Shown one piece after another: positions 36,005 through 56,607 of a DNA stretch of 64,000 nt. Positions within the stretch are counted from its first letter, which is position 1. Each line of letters opens with the position of its first letter. Origin of the DNA: Glandiceps talaboti. Its lineage: Eukaryota; Hemichordata; Enteropneusta; Spengelidae. The notes beneath the pieces were generated by a model. The model ran no database searches and was not told the origin of the DNA. It saw nothing but the letters and a program-made list of their open reading frames with translations. The position numbers and the translations under genes are program-made. The DNA is taken from positions 8,512,001 to 8,576,000 of the forward strand of contig NC_135566.1 in assembly GCF_964340395.1 (NCBI RefSeq). Reading direction: 5' to 3'.

Positions 36005-38596
36005 ATCTGTCTGTGTCTGTCTTTTGTTTGATGTGAAACTTTCACCATCTTCTGATTCAGTAGTCGCCACTATCAGTGAAGGGTAATTCTTGCCTCTGTC
36101 TCTGTCTCTGTCTCTGTCTCTTTCTCTGTCTCTGTGTCCACACATGTCCATGTTTGTGCATGTGGCTGTATGTGTGTCCTGGTTATCTCTGTAAAATGAA
36201 TATAGCCAATGATAGTACAAATATACTTAAAACAATAAAATCTATGGCATCTACAAGTATGGAAAGCTATGATGTTTTAATTCTTCACTTTGAACTGAAC
36301 ATTAAACAGTTGAAAGAACTTTTTCTGAGCTTTCCTGATACTGATTACTGTGAAGTTGTTAGATAATGTACAATAGCTTATTTTAAAGATAAGTGTAGAG
36401 ACACCAGAGTCAAGAGATGGACTCACATATTGACATCAAATATCAGACAGTCACAATCGATAGTTTTATGAAATCAGAGATGTGTTCTAATATGGTAAAT
36501 ACGGTGCTCAGAAAACTTAGGATAGGTAGTCATATTGTTTACTAAACATCAATATGTTGTATTTCAGTGATCTGTTGTCTCCTAATAGTGTGTTATCATG
36601 TCTATTTCCTGATGACTATGGTAATGATACACCGAACACTGCCAATAACTATCAACTAAGCAAACTTGGGTAAGTGATGAACTTTGACCCCTGGGTGCCA
36701 TAGCAACAATTCATGTACATGTACAGGTAGCTGCAGTGGAGTTACAGATTTACTACTTTTTAATGGGACTGCATTGTCTTATCAACTTCGATTTAGTGAA
36801 CTTAATTTTAACCACAGTATGAAAGAAAATCCAGTGATAGTTCTGTTCTTTTCAGCGGAAAATCAAGTATAGTATTTGAATAATGATATTCGTTTTAATA
36901 GCTGTATATTATAGCTGCACTTAAATGGTGAAAAAGGGTATATAATTATGGTAAAATATGTTTGAAAGAAACATCAGTATGCATAAAAATTTGAAATATG
37001 ATTTTTGACGACTTCTTCATATCCATATAGTGTAATGTTTTCCATGTTTTCCGATACCTTTATCCAGAATGGATTCATTCCGGGCTTACATCTCAGCAGT
37101 TGGTCATCCCTACATGTGGGTTCAAAGGTTAGCTGGTCTCGAATTCTTGGAAGGGGATGAAGAACAAGAAGCTCCTCGTGCCAAGTCAGCGGTCAGTGCC
37201 AGTCATGTAGAAGCCACAACCAAGGCTTTGAGGAACAGGGTTAGGGCAAGATTGGCATTACAGAAACAATTGGCATCTTTAGGTAAGATATGTCGGTCAT
37301 TTCAAAGTAGAGTTAGGCAAGATTGGCATTATTGCAAAGACAATCAGCATCCCTAGGTAAGATAAATAAAGTCACTTCAAAGTAGAGTTAGGCAAAAGTG
37401 GTATTTCAAAAACAGTTAGCACAGGTCCACACAGTTAGCATCACTAGTAAAATTTGCCTGTCACCTAGTATAGCAAGTCTTGAGTATATATAATTAAAAA
37501 AAATGGCAAACCTAGTCCAATCTTTTTTAACACACATGTACTTCACACAGTGCTTTATGTTAATTATTGTATTTTTAGAACGTCACAGCATTCCAGTACC
37601 AAGTGAAAGTCAGCGTTTATTCCCAGCTAAGCTGGATGGAAAGTTTACTAACTGGACTTCACTTACATATGATGACTATTCTGTAAGTAATGTCATATTT
37701 TGATGTGTGCATTGTTTGTATAATCAACATTCAATTATGTATCACAGTTATTACTTTTATGCAATGATATGGAAATGTTTTATCCATAAATGGTTCATAA
37801 ATTCAGTTTATCAACTTTAGTAAACAATGGAGATTTGACAGTATAAAGTTTTAGCTGTCTCAGCCAGTGAATCAAGGTTAACAATATGGTATCATATACC
37901 GACTGATATAGCACCCTTGTAGACAAGTGTATAGACGTATACCATAGTATAACTGAACCCCATGACATGTGAGTGCAAATGTGGCATACTTGGGATATTT
38001 ACACAAGTGCTTGCAGTGTTCTCGTACTTTCACAAACGTAGCAAGTAAATACACCATAGAAAAATACGCCAAGTAAATACCCACATTGGCATTACTGCAG
38101 CTAGATTTCTGTTATTATTACAAACGTTTATCTGAAACAGCAAATTTCTCTGCAAAAAGTCCTAATGTCCAAGCACACAGTTTCATATACAAAGAACAAA
38201 TGCGTACTTCTTTGCATATCATTTGCATACAGGTATGCAATAATGCTTTCGGTATTGGACTGCAGTGCAAGTATGTGCACGCACCAGTGCAAGTAATCAC
38301 TGGTACATATTTAATAATGATCCATACTGTACTTTCAGCTGATACAGCTGTGATTCCTTGCCGTCTCTACACTTGCCATCTTAACCAGTAACATGTTGTC
38401 TCCTAATTTACAGACACTGTCATACACTGCAGAAGTACAAGATGCTGAACTGGTCAATGAATCAGATATGTTATTTAAAGCTACATTTGAGAGAAAATCA
38501 GGTAAATGTCACCTTAACAATATGTTGATGAATATGTCATTTGTAAAGAGTCAGCCCTCGTATGCGAGTCATCACAACAAAATAAACGAATGAATG

Positions 38597-38657
<61 letters not shown>

Positions 38658-39956
38658 CTAAATCTAAGTTCCTTTTCAGTGAGGCAATTACTCCAGTGCA
38701 CCGGCTATTAATACCATGAATTCCTATTGAAATTAAACATTTTCGAAAATTACATAAACAAGCAGGCTTCACAGATTGGTTAGTGCTTGACGGTAATCTT
38801 TATAAATATATTCTTATGTTTCTATACCTGTTGTATAAATAGAATATTATCGTAATTTCTAACATTTACTCTCGTTTTTTATCACAACATTACTTTTTTG
38901 GCCAAATTATGTATCAAATATTATCAGAAACGAATCAAGACATTCACATTCACATTTACATGTCTTGTATCTTTTTTGTCAATTTGCAGCCAAACTAAAT
39001 GCAGCCATAGTAGTACCACAAGACTACCCAGCTTCACCATCTTTATTCAGTGTTCAGATTTCATGGAGAGGGGAGCATAATGCTAAAAATGATGAGAGTA
39101 TCAGGGTGAGTTTTATCTGCTTTTCTTGTCCTTCATACAGATTATCACATTTATAGCTGTAAACTTTAAAGGGGTATGGCCACTCCAGGAAAAAACATTT
39201 TTTTTGTCAACTGTAGAGTCATTTCATGATGTTACACCCCTTTATCACTTTTGCAGCAGAACAGTTCATAAATGTTAGCACTTGGGATTTATGAATATTT
39301 ATGTTCTGCTGTTACATATGTATGTCTACTGACTCCCATGAGACAATGCGTGCCCGTAAGGACCTACACTGAAAAATGAATGAGTAACAAGTTTCAACTC
39401 AGTTTTTCTGAACAATCAAGTGTGATGTAAAATAATGAAATGACTGTCCAGAACCTAAAGTTTATAAAAATGCCCATACTTCCTAGAGTGCCATTCCTCT
39501 TTAATGGATAAAGATTAAGTGCATTGAACTCCGTAAATTCTTTTGTTTTGAATTTTTTTGTCTTTGAATTATTTTTCAGCTTATGGAAAGTGAATTGAAC
39601 GTCCATTTCAGAGAATTAATGGTACATGGATCAGCTGACTACCTTCTGACCAATCAGCTCCAGCGACTCTTGATGTGTTTTGATGTCTATCTAGAAGCCA
39701 AGTCTTCATTGGCCAGTTTAGCAGCACCTGTAGAGTTTTCTAAGGACAAAGTAATGCCAAGACTAGCCAGGTGAGACTTTGGTGAATAATAAGGACACTC
39801 CTGGCAGTGAATTTGACAGTCTATTTGAACAATTGCTATATTTCAATTTGGAATCACTAATTCATGAATTTATTTTTCTTTCTATTTTACAGAGGACCTC
39901 ACAGAGCCAAGCCATACAAGTACAATCCTCATCATGGTTTCTTCAGTCACAGATAG
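30839..39956 (+). CDS. THOC5: THO complex subunit 5
   Basis: Sixteen exons: 30839-30964, 31383-31523, 32326-32537, 33424-33570, 34017-34131, 34378-34507, 34895-35010, 35354-35453, 35776-35887, 36568-36669, 37068-37282, 37579-37682, 38414-38501, 38990-39105, 39580-39770, 39893-39956. The sum is 2079 nt, 692 residues, with all phases consistent. THOC5 is part of the nuclear THO/TREX complex that couples transcription and splicing to mRNA export. Blocks matching the human protein by recall: [38 protein letters not shown] (coiled coil), [79 protein letters not shown], and the C-terminus [15 protein letters not shown]. The N-terminus has a basic KKRRR nuclear-localisation-like stretch. Every donor and acceptor is GT/AG. 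Exons 9 and 11 have partial copies of their 3' edges in the next introns. Confidence 0.97.
35896..36020. repeat. (GT)n-(CTGT)n microsatellite in THOC5 intron 9
   Basis: It starts 9 nt after the exon 9 donor and separates the exon edge from its duplicate at 36026-36089. A related CTGTCT array follows at 36094-36135. Confidence 0.95.
36026..36089 (+). pseudogene. duplicated 3' edge of THOC5 exon 9, with donor
   Basis: This copies 35832-35893: it encodes [17 protein letters not shown] against [17 protein letters not shown] in the real exon and carries its own GG|GTAATT donor. It has no 5' part and no acceptor, so it is probably inert or a competing 5' splice site. Confidence 0.8.
37300..37430 (+). 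pseudogene. tandem copies of THOC5 exon 11 3' edge, with donor
   Basis: The last ~50 nt of exon 11 plus the following intron (about 80 bp) is repeated once clearly (about 37310-37375) and once more diverged. The first copy keeps a TAG|GTAAGAT donor at about 37357. Reading from exon 11 into it stays open until a TAG immediately before that donor, so its use would truncate the protein. Confidence 0.75.
38596..38657. repeat. (GATA)n microsatellite in THOC5 intron 13
   Basis: About 15 GATA units. Confidence 0.97.
39170..39500. mobile_element. 331-bp MITE with TTAA TSD, THOC5 intron 14
   Basis: The ends are AGGGGTATGGCCACTC and GAGTGCCATTCCTCT, inverted with two to three mismatches, directly flanked by TTAA (39166-39169, 39501-39504). 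TTAA duplication fits piggyBac or Kolobok. A partial copy ends in GAGTGGCATTCCCCT and TTAA at 46187-46190. Confidence 0.75.
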
Positions 39957-40445
39957 TTGAGCGAATTCAAAAATTTATAGATTTTTTACATCAAAGAACA
40001 AGCTGAAGTTAAACCTAGTTTTGAGACCACAAAGGAAGAATCATGGGTCTTGTGACTATTATATTATTTTGACATTATAAAAATGAAATATTTTGAAGTA
40101 TGATTTTCATTTTATCAAGAGAGCACTCATAAATTACGAGAGGTTGCAGTGGTGCCCATGTAAAAGTTACTTACTTCTTATGTTCTGTGTCGCTTCTCAT
40201 CTAGTTTTAATTTGTAGGACTGCTTAGGCAACATTTTGTTAACCGTTTAGAATGCCATGTATCGTAAAGGTTGTATAGAAAACTGAATTTTTGTTAAGAA
40301 TCATGTCAGAATTCACATGTGAACACACTGAAATAAATGATATTTGAACAGATCTGTGTTTCATAGTACATGACTTACTGAGTTTATACTTCGTCAGAAA
40401 TGTTTGTGTTTGGGATGAGAACAAATAAGTGCACTGTATGTGGAG

Positions 40446-40780
40446 TCATGATGGCTGAATGGTTAGAGTGGTCAGCTTTGAATCTGCAGGTTTCAGGTTC
40501 AAGCTTTGCCACTGCTGTTTATTTTTAAATGGCTAAAATCCGTGAGCAAGATTTGAACCATGATTGTGCATCAGTCAACCCAGCCATAATATTGATTGGG
40601 GATCAGTATGATGTTGCCTATTCACTCACAGAGGCAGCAATTGATTGTATGCTCCCCAGGGAGTAGTTATTTAGGGCCATTACACCAATTTAGGTCTGTA
40701 CCAGAGGGTGATAATTGTAGTGCTATGATGACATTCATTGTGTATTAAAGCTGTATATTTTTATCACCATTGTATAACTA
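40446..40780 (+). mobile_element. tRNA-derived SINE (second, different head)
   Basis: Box A TGGCTGAATGG at 40452-40462 and box B-like GGTTCAAGCTT at about 40496-40506, followed by about 270 bp of body. The head differs from the SINE at 25160-25440, so at least two SINE lineages are present. Confidence 0.7.
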
Positions 40781-41611
40781 TACATACATCTCTCCCACTG
40801 ACATGTCCAAATATGCATTACAATAAGTAACAATTGTCTACTACTTTCTTATGAAGTATTTTATTATGAATAAATGCTGTACACAGATAGAGGCAATTGT
40901 TGAACAGTACATACCACAAGTACTACACATAGAAACCCCCAGCTGTTGACAGATGCTACATCAAAATCTATCAAACATGGATGTTTTATAAAATAAATTT
41001 ACCAGTGACAACATATCTTTTACTTGGAATAACATAACATAGTAAGTTGTTGGAAAATAACAATATTCAACTCTTTATGTATACTTCACTAAGGTTTTGA
41101 ATACAGGAAGTGAAACTAGCAGAGTATGTATGGTTATGCAGTGTGAATTGTACATTGATTGGGGCTTGTGTTGTAAACCGCATATATAGAGCATTGTGGT
41201 CAACTAACACAAGGCCATGATGTGTATTGCTTAGTCTCAGAGTTAACTTTTACATTGTGATCTGCCACAGGCATGATGGGAAGAAAATTACACAGACTTG
41301 CCAGTTGTGTCACCTGGGAACACCAAAGTAAATAAAGGCATTTCAATGAACTTCCACTGATTTCAATGATCCATTACAGAAATCCAACCAATATTCATCC
41401 TATAATTTAGTATAACTTTCTCAATAAATACAACTGCAAAATGCTGAAAGTGTTGAATGCTTGAAGGTTTTAATGAAAAGTTCTTTCACATGACCATGTT
41501 ATATTTCAATGAGACATACATACATCAATGGGTGGGTTGTGGCACAGAGATGATACAAACTCTAGGCTCTGTATATACGCTGAGACTGGTGTGGTTAACC
41601 TTGCCAGCATT

Positions 41612-41910
41612 CTCACCCCACAGCCTGTGAACTCGGTCTTTAAAACTTAGTATTTTTGGCCACACTTTATTATTACAACCCGAGGCAAATTCAGCATAAA
41701 ATTAGCATATCAACTGTTGACATTGAGGTTTATTTATACAAAGGTCAAATTTCCATATAAGGCAAATTACTAAGGTCACATCCAGTGATCAATTAATATA
41801 GGCAGCATGTGACTTTATCAGCGAATCAGCTTCTGTGCATGGTATGCATCTAAAACACTGAGTTTGAAATATTGAGTTCACAGGCTGTGAGAAGAGAACA
41901 CTTACATAAG
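41612..41910. mobile_element. ~300-bp inverted-repeat element (CTCACAGCCTGTGAACTC ends)
   Basis: CTCACCCCACAGCCTGTGAA near 41613 is matched in inverse by TTCACAGGCTGTGAGAAGAG near 41880, with further partial pairing inward. I could not fix the target duplication. Confidence 0.5.
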
Positions 41911-44900
41911 TTACAAGGTCAACCACGAAACCTTGTAGAGAATATATAAACTCAGAAGATGACGATTCACTCAGATAATTGTGATCCTAGAATACATGTA
42001 ACAATCAGCAAATATAAAACATAATTTGGCCATAGCATGAGTACTATATTATTATTTTTTTAAAAGATATTTTGTTTAATAGTTAATATCGTTGGTCACG
42101 AAAATCAATTTCATGCCTTTTGCCAAACAGTTTTTGCAATACCTGAAATTCTCTATTTTCTTCTAACAGAGGTACAGTAATAAAATTGTTGAAACTACTG
42201 CAGCATACCATTTTGATAAAAGCTGGAGGCAATAAGTAAAATAGTGGACTGACTTTACAACAGATACAATTTATATGCAAGCTAGGGAGTTTGGGTTAAG
42301 GTTGGGTTTTGGAAATGAATAGGGCAAGACTCCCTTATATTACCCTAATCCACCTCCCTAATCGGTATCTTCTGCAATAAGGGAACATTATTCTGTATAT
42401 GCCCAAAGCTAGTTTCCAACTTTTTGAGCCAGGTGTTCTTAAAACTGTTTGTAAATTTTATAATAAACCAAATGAAGCATGAGATAATTCTAATATCAAG
42501 ATAAAATTCAAAAAATCTTTATTGTTATTGAAGTACACATACATGGCTTGGCTTAGTAACTGCTGTCACACAGATGACTTTGAGTTGATACAGATAGTCT
42601 ATGGCAATGTCATGCTAAGCAACACCTGTGTGTCAATAATATGCTAATATGACAATATTATGCAAAAATACCACCTATGTGGCATTTAATGCTAATGTGG
42701 TGGTAACATTGTGCAAATCATGGGTATGCAAATTGTTATATGGCAACATTATGCAAATCAACATGTTATAATTTTATGTTAATGAAGCAATGCCATGCAA
42801 ACTGACATCCTTGTACCAATGATATGCTAATATTATGCAAATCAACACCTGTGTGAAAATTATAATGTTAATGTAGATAGAGTTAGCATGCTAAAATTTC
42901 ATATTACTTACAACATATCATTGCAATGATAATTTCCAACTGTACAAAGCTTGGCAAATATTAGAAGTGAGCACTATGTGATGAGCCCATCATACTACAT
43001 GTACAACTCCAATAATAATTTGGAATACAATGTTTTTCAGAAAGTACTGTGACAAATTTCTGCTACAAAAACATCCGACAAACAGGGCATTAAGAGTAAG
43101 ACTAAATTACAGCATGTTTTAATACTAGTATTCATACAGTTTACACTTACATTACAAAGACATACACACAACATATATGGAAATAGAGTAAAAAATGTTG
43201 ATATACAAAAATCTGGGTAGGCTGCTAGTATCATAAAAACATGTTTATCGCTTTTCATACACAGTATTCAAATTGTTCACGATTATTCAAAATCTCAGTA
43301 AAGTTCATTTTGAAGGACATGCTTCAGTTGGCATAGTAATGATTATGTATGCGAGGTTGGATTAAAAAAAATAAGAAATGGCATGTGATATGGCTTATTG
43401 AACTTTTAAAAGAACTGTTTGATTTTGATAGGAACATTTCACGTTAAAAGTCCTGGACAATTAACATTAACATTAGAATCCTGAATATATGCAAATATTA
43501 TGGTAAATATGCAAATTGACCTTGTTAATATGCACTAAAAACTTACAATGATACCCTTACCATCATCAAAAAGCATGCTTTTGAACACCTTGAATACTGT
43601 GCCTAGCTAGCAAATACTGACAATGTAGTGCAGTGTGTTCAGGGTTTCTTACAAATTTGCAGAAAATATTACAATGTTAGCCCTGAAACTACATCTTTCT
43701 ACTGCAATAATTACTCTTTGCTAGCATAGTACATTATATACAGAAGCTATTATATGAATTAATATTTGAAAGATAACTATACAACGGATTGAAAGGTTAT
43801 TTTCATGAATTTTTACAATATTCTCAAAGTGTACAATAAGAAATAAGGCAACTATTCCATTTGTATGCTGTGAATTTATCAAGATTAGGAGGCCTTTTTT
43901 TTTTCAATTTCGATGCAATGGCCATGGATTATGAAGAGATGGCTTTGTGAATATGTCCGATTAGAAAGTCAGTTTCAATATTTTTTTCATATATTTTGAC
44001 GTGTTAATCATGGCTACAGGTAATGGTTTCAAGCAAATCATACCCCTGATTATTTCAGTACCAGTGCAATTATGAAAAGACAATTGCCAATATTTACAAT
44101 GCGAGAGGTATGTGAATTCGGTTATCACCTGGAAAGTCAGTCTTCGGGAAAGCTAAAATGTCACTAATAGATACTTCCATTCACATCTAAATATTCTCTA
44201 ATGTAGGTTTTTCAAAATACCTAAGATCTGACTTGACATACCCTGTTCAAAGCCGCTCTTATCTAATCAATACCCATTCAGATTTTGTGTAAATTGACTG
44301 CTGACCTTATAAGGCAATACATCTTACTGACGCATGTCTAAGACTAAATGCTCATTGTTAGTGGTTCACTACCTTCTTCACAGCTGGCAGTCCTATTCAA
44401 TACTATATTCCATGGTTTGTTTGAGACGTTCCTTACTTTATTCCTTGTTTGATGGAATATTGGACAGTAAGGCATGGAATAATATTGGACAGTAAAGCTA
44501 ACTGATAAAGTAAACCTCCATATAATAAGTATGTCAGTCCACAACACAAACGTCACAACATTATCAAAACCTCATTCAGTATGTCTACTAATAATGTTGA
44601 ATCTCTTTTTTCTTTTTTTCAAGTTCAGTATCAAGTTTATAAAAATGTACGAAGTCTTCAGATATTTTGATTTATAAAAATTTGACAAAGTTATATTATG
44701 TTGGCAGTGTTGACAAACTACGCATACTGAATAAGTTTAATAAATGTTGATACATACAAATGGAATATATGAATTCTAATATACTGTTTACATCACTGTT
44801 TTATACCTCTATGTGCTCTTGGACTTGAACTTTCATCTATGTAACAACATATACTGTGTATATTTTCTGTATATCAACTTTCCTACTACACAAAACTACA

Positions 44901-45059
44901 TCTTCTAACAAAAGAGTTTTTTTCTTATATACATTTGTATACCACATTTGAAAAAAAAAAAATAAGTAATTAAAACCTGTAATAAACTTTTAAAGAAAAT
45001 ACTTTTGTACAAATTGGCAGTAAAAATGACAAAGACTTAAGTGATACTCTCCCTGCTTG

Positions 45060-52702
<7,643 letters not shown>

Positions 52703-53089
52703 CGCTGCTTAAAAACTGCTGCTGATTTCCATCCAATGACAACAAAAGAAGCGCTTTGAGACCCCAGAACTTGGTCATTTTTTGAAAGATGGTCAAAACT
52801 TGTAATATAATTTTCGCACTACAACGTAAGTTTGGAACACACAGAAGTTTAACTAATATATTAGCCAGCATAAAATTCTAGACTGGCATAAAATTTCTAA
52901 CGAATAATGACAAAATATGGTGTTTTTCACATGTTTATGTCAACAAATGATATGATTTTCTAACAGGTTAGGTACTCATTTTGTGGTAGGTCATTTGAAA
53001 TCCGCGAAGTACATTTTAACTTCCGTGAAGCATTTACCCATAATTCTCTGGAAGGGATTGGCGCATGCGTACAAATCTGACGTGGCAAA
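52703..53089. promoter_or_regulatory. bidirectional promoter: SUDS3 / DERL2
   Basis: Start codons at 52702 (minus) and 53090 (plus) leave 387 bp for both promoters and 5' UTRs. No TATA box lies at a plausible distance on either side. Confidence 0.7.
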
Positions 53090-56000
53090 ATGGCTTTCCA
53101 ATCGTTCCAACAAGAGTACATGCAAACTCCGCCAATTACTAGGGCTTATACAACAGCATGTGTTTTAACCACCCTTGCAGTTGTAAGTATATTGTATAAT
53201 CTTTCTTACAACTGAATCTTGTGTCTTTTCCGTGCTTTCCACCAACTCTATTATTATTTTCTTTCTTCGCGTGCACGAACCCGGAAGTTCCCAGTTCACA
53301 ACATGTTATGCATGGAGCGCTGTACCATAGGGTCGACTATGGCAATAGTATACGCTTGTATTGTATGATCACTAATAGTTAATCATAAACATTGTACCAA
53401 AGTAGTTTAAGCAATTATTTTATGTTCAGATCAGTGTATTCTAGAACGGAGAAGAAAAATATTATATTCTGAGGTATTTTTTTCCGTGAAAATGTATGCA
53501 AAGTAATAATTGTTGTTACTTTCGTTTTGTCATGTTAGTTATTAATAATCACATAAACTGAAAAACAATATGTTCCCTGAATTTTCCACTGTTTTCTTAC
53601 AGCAACTCGATGTGATCACTCCATTTCAACTGTATTTTAACCCAGACCTTATATTCACTAAATACCAGGTAACTGTGTTTAATTTGTATTATGACTCAGC
53701 TCTACACAGTCATCAGTTTTAGAAATCAAGACTTTTAATGATATTCTCAATTGTACACCAAAGTTTGCAATAAGTTGCCAATGACCAATCACGTTCTTAC
53801 AAATAATCTGATGAGTCACTATGGTGATTTCCCTCTTCTAACCTCCAGTGTTAAATTACCATGGCAACATAGATATTCATATGCTTAATCATCAACAAAT
53901 GGAGGAATAAGGATTATTAATATATGTACCTAGTGATTAATTGCATTGGTGTGTCTACATTGCAGTACAATGCCAATTTTCATTGCAAATGGCATACATG
54001 TATGCAAATGAGTGCATGATCATTCCATACACACTAAATCACAAGAGCGTGAGCACATATTTGTAAATTTTGTGATTTTACTGTTTTTGATAAATTTATG
54101 TAGTAATAACAGGACTCCATAGTGTGTGAGTGTCAGGTTTGATGCCAGGATGGTATCTGTTTCCTTGTTTGAAGTGTTTTCAATGACACTTTCACTCACC
54201 AGACTTGTAAAAGTATGACTGTAGAGAACACTCCAAGCACTCATGCTAATACTCTAAGTACATGTACATGTACGCCACTCTTTCACTCACACATCATGGG
54301 GTTCTGTCATTAATTCTTTTGAATCAATGCAATGATTTCTCTTTTAAATTTATTACAAAAAGTAAACCTTGGTAGTGTAATCCATTTCACGATTGATAAT
54401 CTGTAATGAGTCATTTAGTACAAATTGTAAATTTCCAAATCTACCATGCTAGCCATGAAAGTTTTGTGTTGTCACTGTGATGTATTGAATTCTATCTTTT
54501 ATCTTTGTTGACAGGGATGGAGGCTTGTCACAAATTTCCTGTTTTTTGGGACAATAGGTTTCAACTTTTTATTCAACATGATATTTACATATAGGTATTG
54601 TCGTATGTTGGAAGAAGGATCATTCAGAGGGCGCACAGCTGACTTTTTCTTTATGTTTATTTTTGGTGGTACAGTTATGACAGTATCCTTTGTAGAGTGT
54701 ATTCACTGATGCGAAAGGTTCTTTGATAATATGGAGATTTTGGCCGGAAATATTCTCCCATCAGTATTTGTCGAATAACCTTTTTAATCCTATTTTCCCA
54801 ACTTAGTACAAATATCTCCACCCACCCTCACCCTAGTAGAAAGACGATTAAGTGTTTGGTCAAACCCCTTCCCCAAAAATGGGGGGGGGGGGGAGAGAGA
54901 GACAATACTTATTTGCAAAGGATGGGAGTATTTGAAAATGAAACATCTAGAAATTATTCCACTAGAAATGCAGCTTATTGAGCAAAGCATCTCAGGAACA
55001 ATTATTTCATCTTGTCCTGCTACCATCCCTAACTGTAATGACACAATCTCCTGTATTTTTCTGTCATTCCAAAAACCATTTATGTACATTAGATCTAGTA
55101 TTCTGCATTTCTGTTTTCACATTTATCCTTACTGTGACTATTTCCTTTCAAACTTCATTAGTAAAGCATTTCATAAAGTGCCATAGAAAAATCTTTGTGG
55201 GTGAAACATCTTAGAAACTGTTTCCATAGTTACAAGTAAGACATCTCAGAAATGACAAGATGTTGAGATGCTGATGAGATATCAGCTGAAATTTGGGATT
55301 CACTTCCGAGAAATCTTGTGACTGCAAGTAGAAATTTTCATGAATAATTATGAACCAGAGGCCATGAATATTCATTCTTGCAGAAATGCTTTCCGTAAAA
55401 CAACAGCTTGAGAGTTTTCCTTAACAATATTTTTCCATAGTTAATTGCTCTTTTTGTAAACCTTGTATTTTTGGGCCAAGCTTTCACATTGATGTTGGTC
55501 TATATCTGGAGTCGACGTAACCCTTATGTCAGACTTAACTTTTTTGGTTTGATGAACTTCCAAGCACCATACTTACCATGGGTTCTCCTGGCATTCTCGC
55601 TACTCCTTGGTAATTCTATTATTGTGGACGTTATGGGTAAGTCAGTGATTTCTAATCTCCTCAAAACATAACTCTGTAATGGTATGAATTCTGTTGTAGT
55701 TAGTTGTGATTGTAATCAATCGATAGGCAGACTATACATGATAATGATATTGATACTGTGATAGAATCATAGGAACAAGCTTTGGCAAGGATTTACAACA
55801 GCAAACGATGTAACACTTACGTGCAGTGAACAATCCCTCTGTCATCTGCAACTGTATTGTCCATTCTTCTTTATTGTTAGTTCATGTAAAACCAACTTTG
55901 TATTTTAGGTTATATTCCTGCCTTTATATTTTAATCCTCGGCTTATTTCCCTTCTACTTTTATAATTTACTTTTCACTTATTTTCTAGGCATAGCTGTAG

Positions 56001-56607
56001 GACATGTGTACTATTTCCTAGAAGATGTGTTTCCACAGCAACCAGGTGGCTTCAAACTCTTAAAAACACCAGGATTTTTGTAAGTAATGTCTCTAACTAT
56101 TTGATAATGGGAAATTTCTTTTTGATTTCAAAAAAAGTAATTTTTCATCACACAAAATATGTTTGATTTCTAAAAAGTTTGTTTTATTATAGGAATTGCC
56201 AAAAGCTCATTCTAGGATATTTTGAAGCTCAATGTGTAATTTCAGAGAAAATCTTGTTTGAATATAGAATGATTTCATGAAATATTTGTTTTATTGCCCA
56301 AATGTATGTTTCACTTCAATATAAGTTTGTATTTGATTTCATTGAATATTTGTTTTATATCCAAAATGTATGTTTCATTTCAATAAATTTATATTCGAGT
56401 TCATTGAATTTATGTTTTAGTTCCAAAATATATGTGTGATTTCATTGAATTTATGTTATGTTTGATTTCAGAAAATCCATATTTGATGGCCCTGTTGAAG
56501 ACCCTGATTACCAACAACTGCCAGAAGAAGAGAGACCAGGTGGTTTTGCATGGGGTGGTGGAAACAGACTAGGGGCTGAAGACAGACAAGAAGAACAAGA
56601 ACAATGA
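53090..56607 (+). CDS. DERL2: Derlin-2, ER-associated degradation membrane protein
   Basis: Six exons: 53090-53182, 53603-53668, 54515-54682, 55441-55636, 55989-56079, 56472-56607. They total 750 nt, 249 residues (human Derlin-2, 239). Derlins are inactive rhomboid-like proteins of the ER membrane that form part of the Hrd1 retrotranslocation channel. The sequence is collinear with human DERL2 by recall: [32 protein letters not shown], the WR motif at residues 55-56 ([12 protein letters not shown]), [37 protein letters not shown], a GxxxG pair in [16 protein letters not shown], and a C-terminal p97-binding SHP box [10 protein letters not shown]. The tail adds EDRQEEQEQ. The catalytic Ser and His of active rhomboids are absent, as expected. 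Intron 3 is of U12 type. AATAAA at 56658-56663 is a likely poly(A) signal. Confidence 0.97.
54683..55440 (+). other. U12-type GT-AG intron of DERL2 (intron 3)
   Basis: The 5' splice site is GTATCCTTTG immediately after exon 3, the full U12 consensus. The branch site TTCCTTAAC at 55417-55425 is a perfect match. The intron ends CATAG 16 nt past the branch A. The phase-0 junction is supported by homology ([21 protein letters not shown]). Confidence 0.92.
54872..54893. repeat. poly(G) tract
   Basis: A run of 13 G inside the U12 intron of DERL2, preceded by CCAAAAATG and followed by GA repeats. Confidence 0.9.
56250..56470. repeat. ~62-bp degenerate minisatellite in DERL2 intron 5
   Basis: Units of TTTGATTTCATTGAATATTTGTTTTA..CCAAAATGTATGTTTCA. 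The last partial unit supplies the TTTGATTTCAG acceptor of exon 6. Confidence 0.75.

Larger units (their letters stand above)
39957..45059. other. convergent 3' flanks of THOC5 and SUDS3
   Basis: About 5 kb without coding exons. AATAAA at 40332-40337 could end THOC5. Contents recognised: a SINE (40446-40780), a 300-bp inverted-repeat element (41612-41910), and a tract rich in TATGCAAAT/ATGCTAAT motifs (42530-42860). The rest is AT-rich, and the 60-75-codon frames are unsupported. Confidence 0.6.

Noticed and set aside
40446-40520. tRNA gene on the plus strand
   Set aside because: Only the promoter boxes are tRNA-like; it is the head of a SINE.
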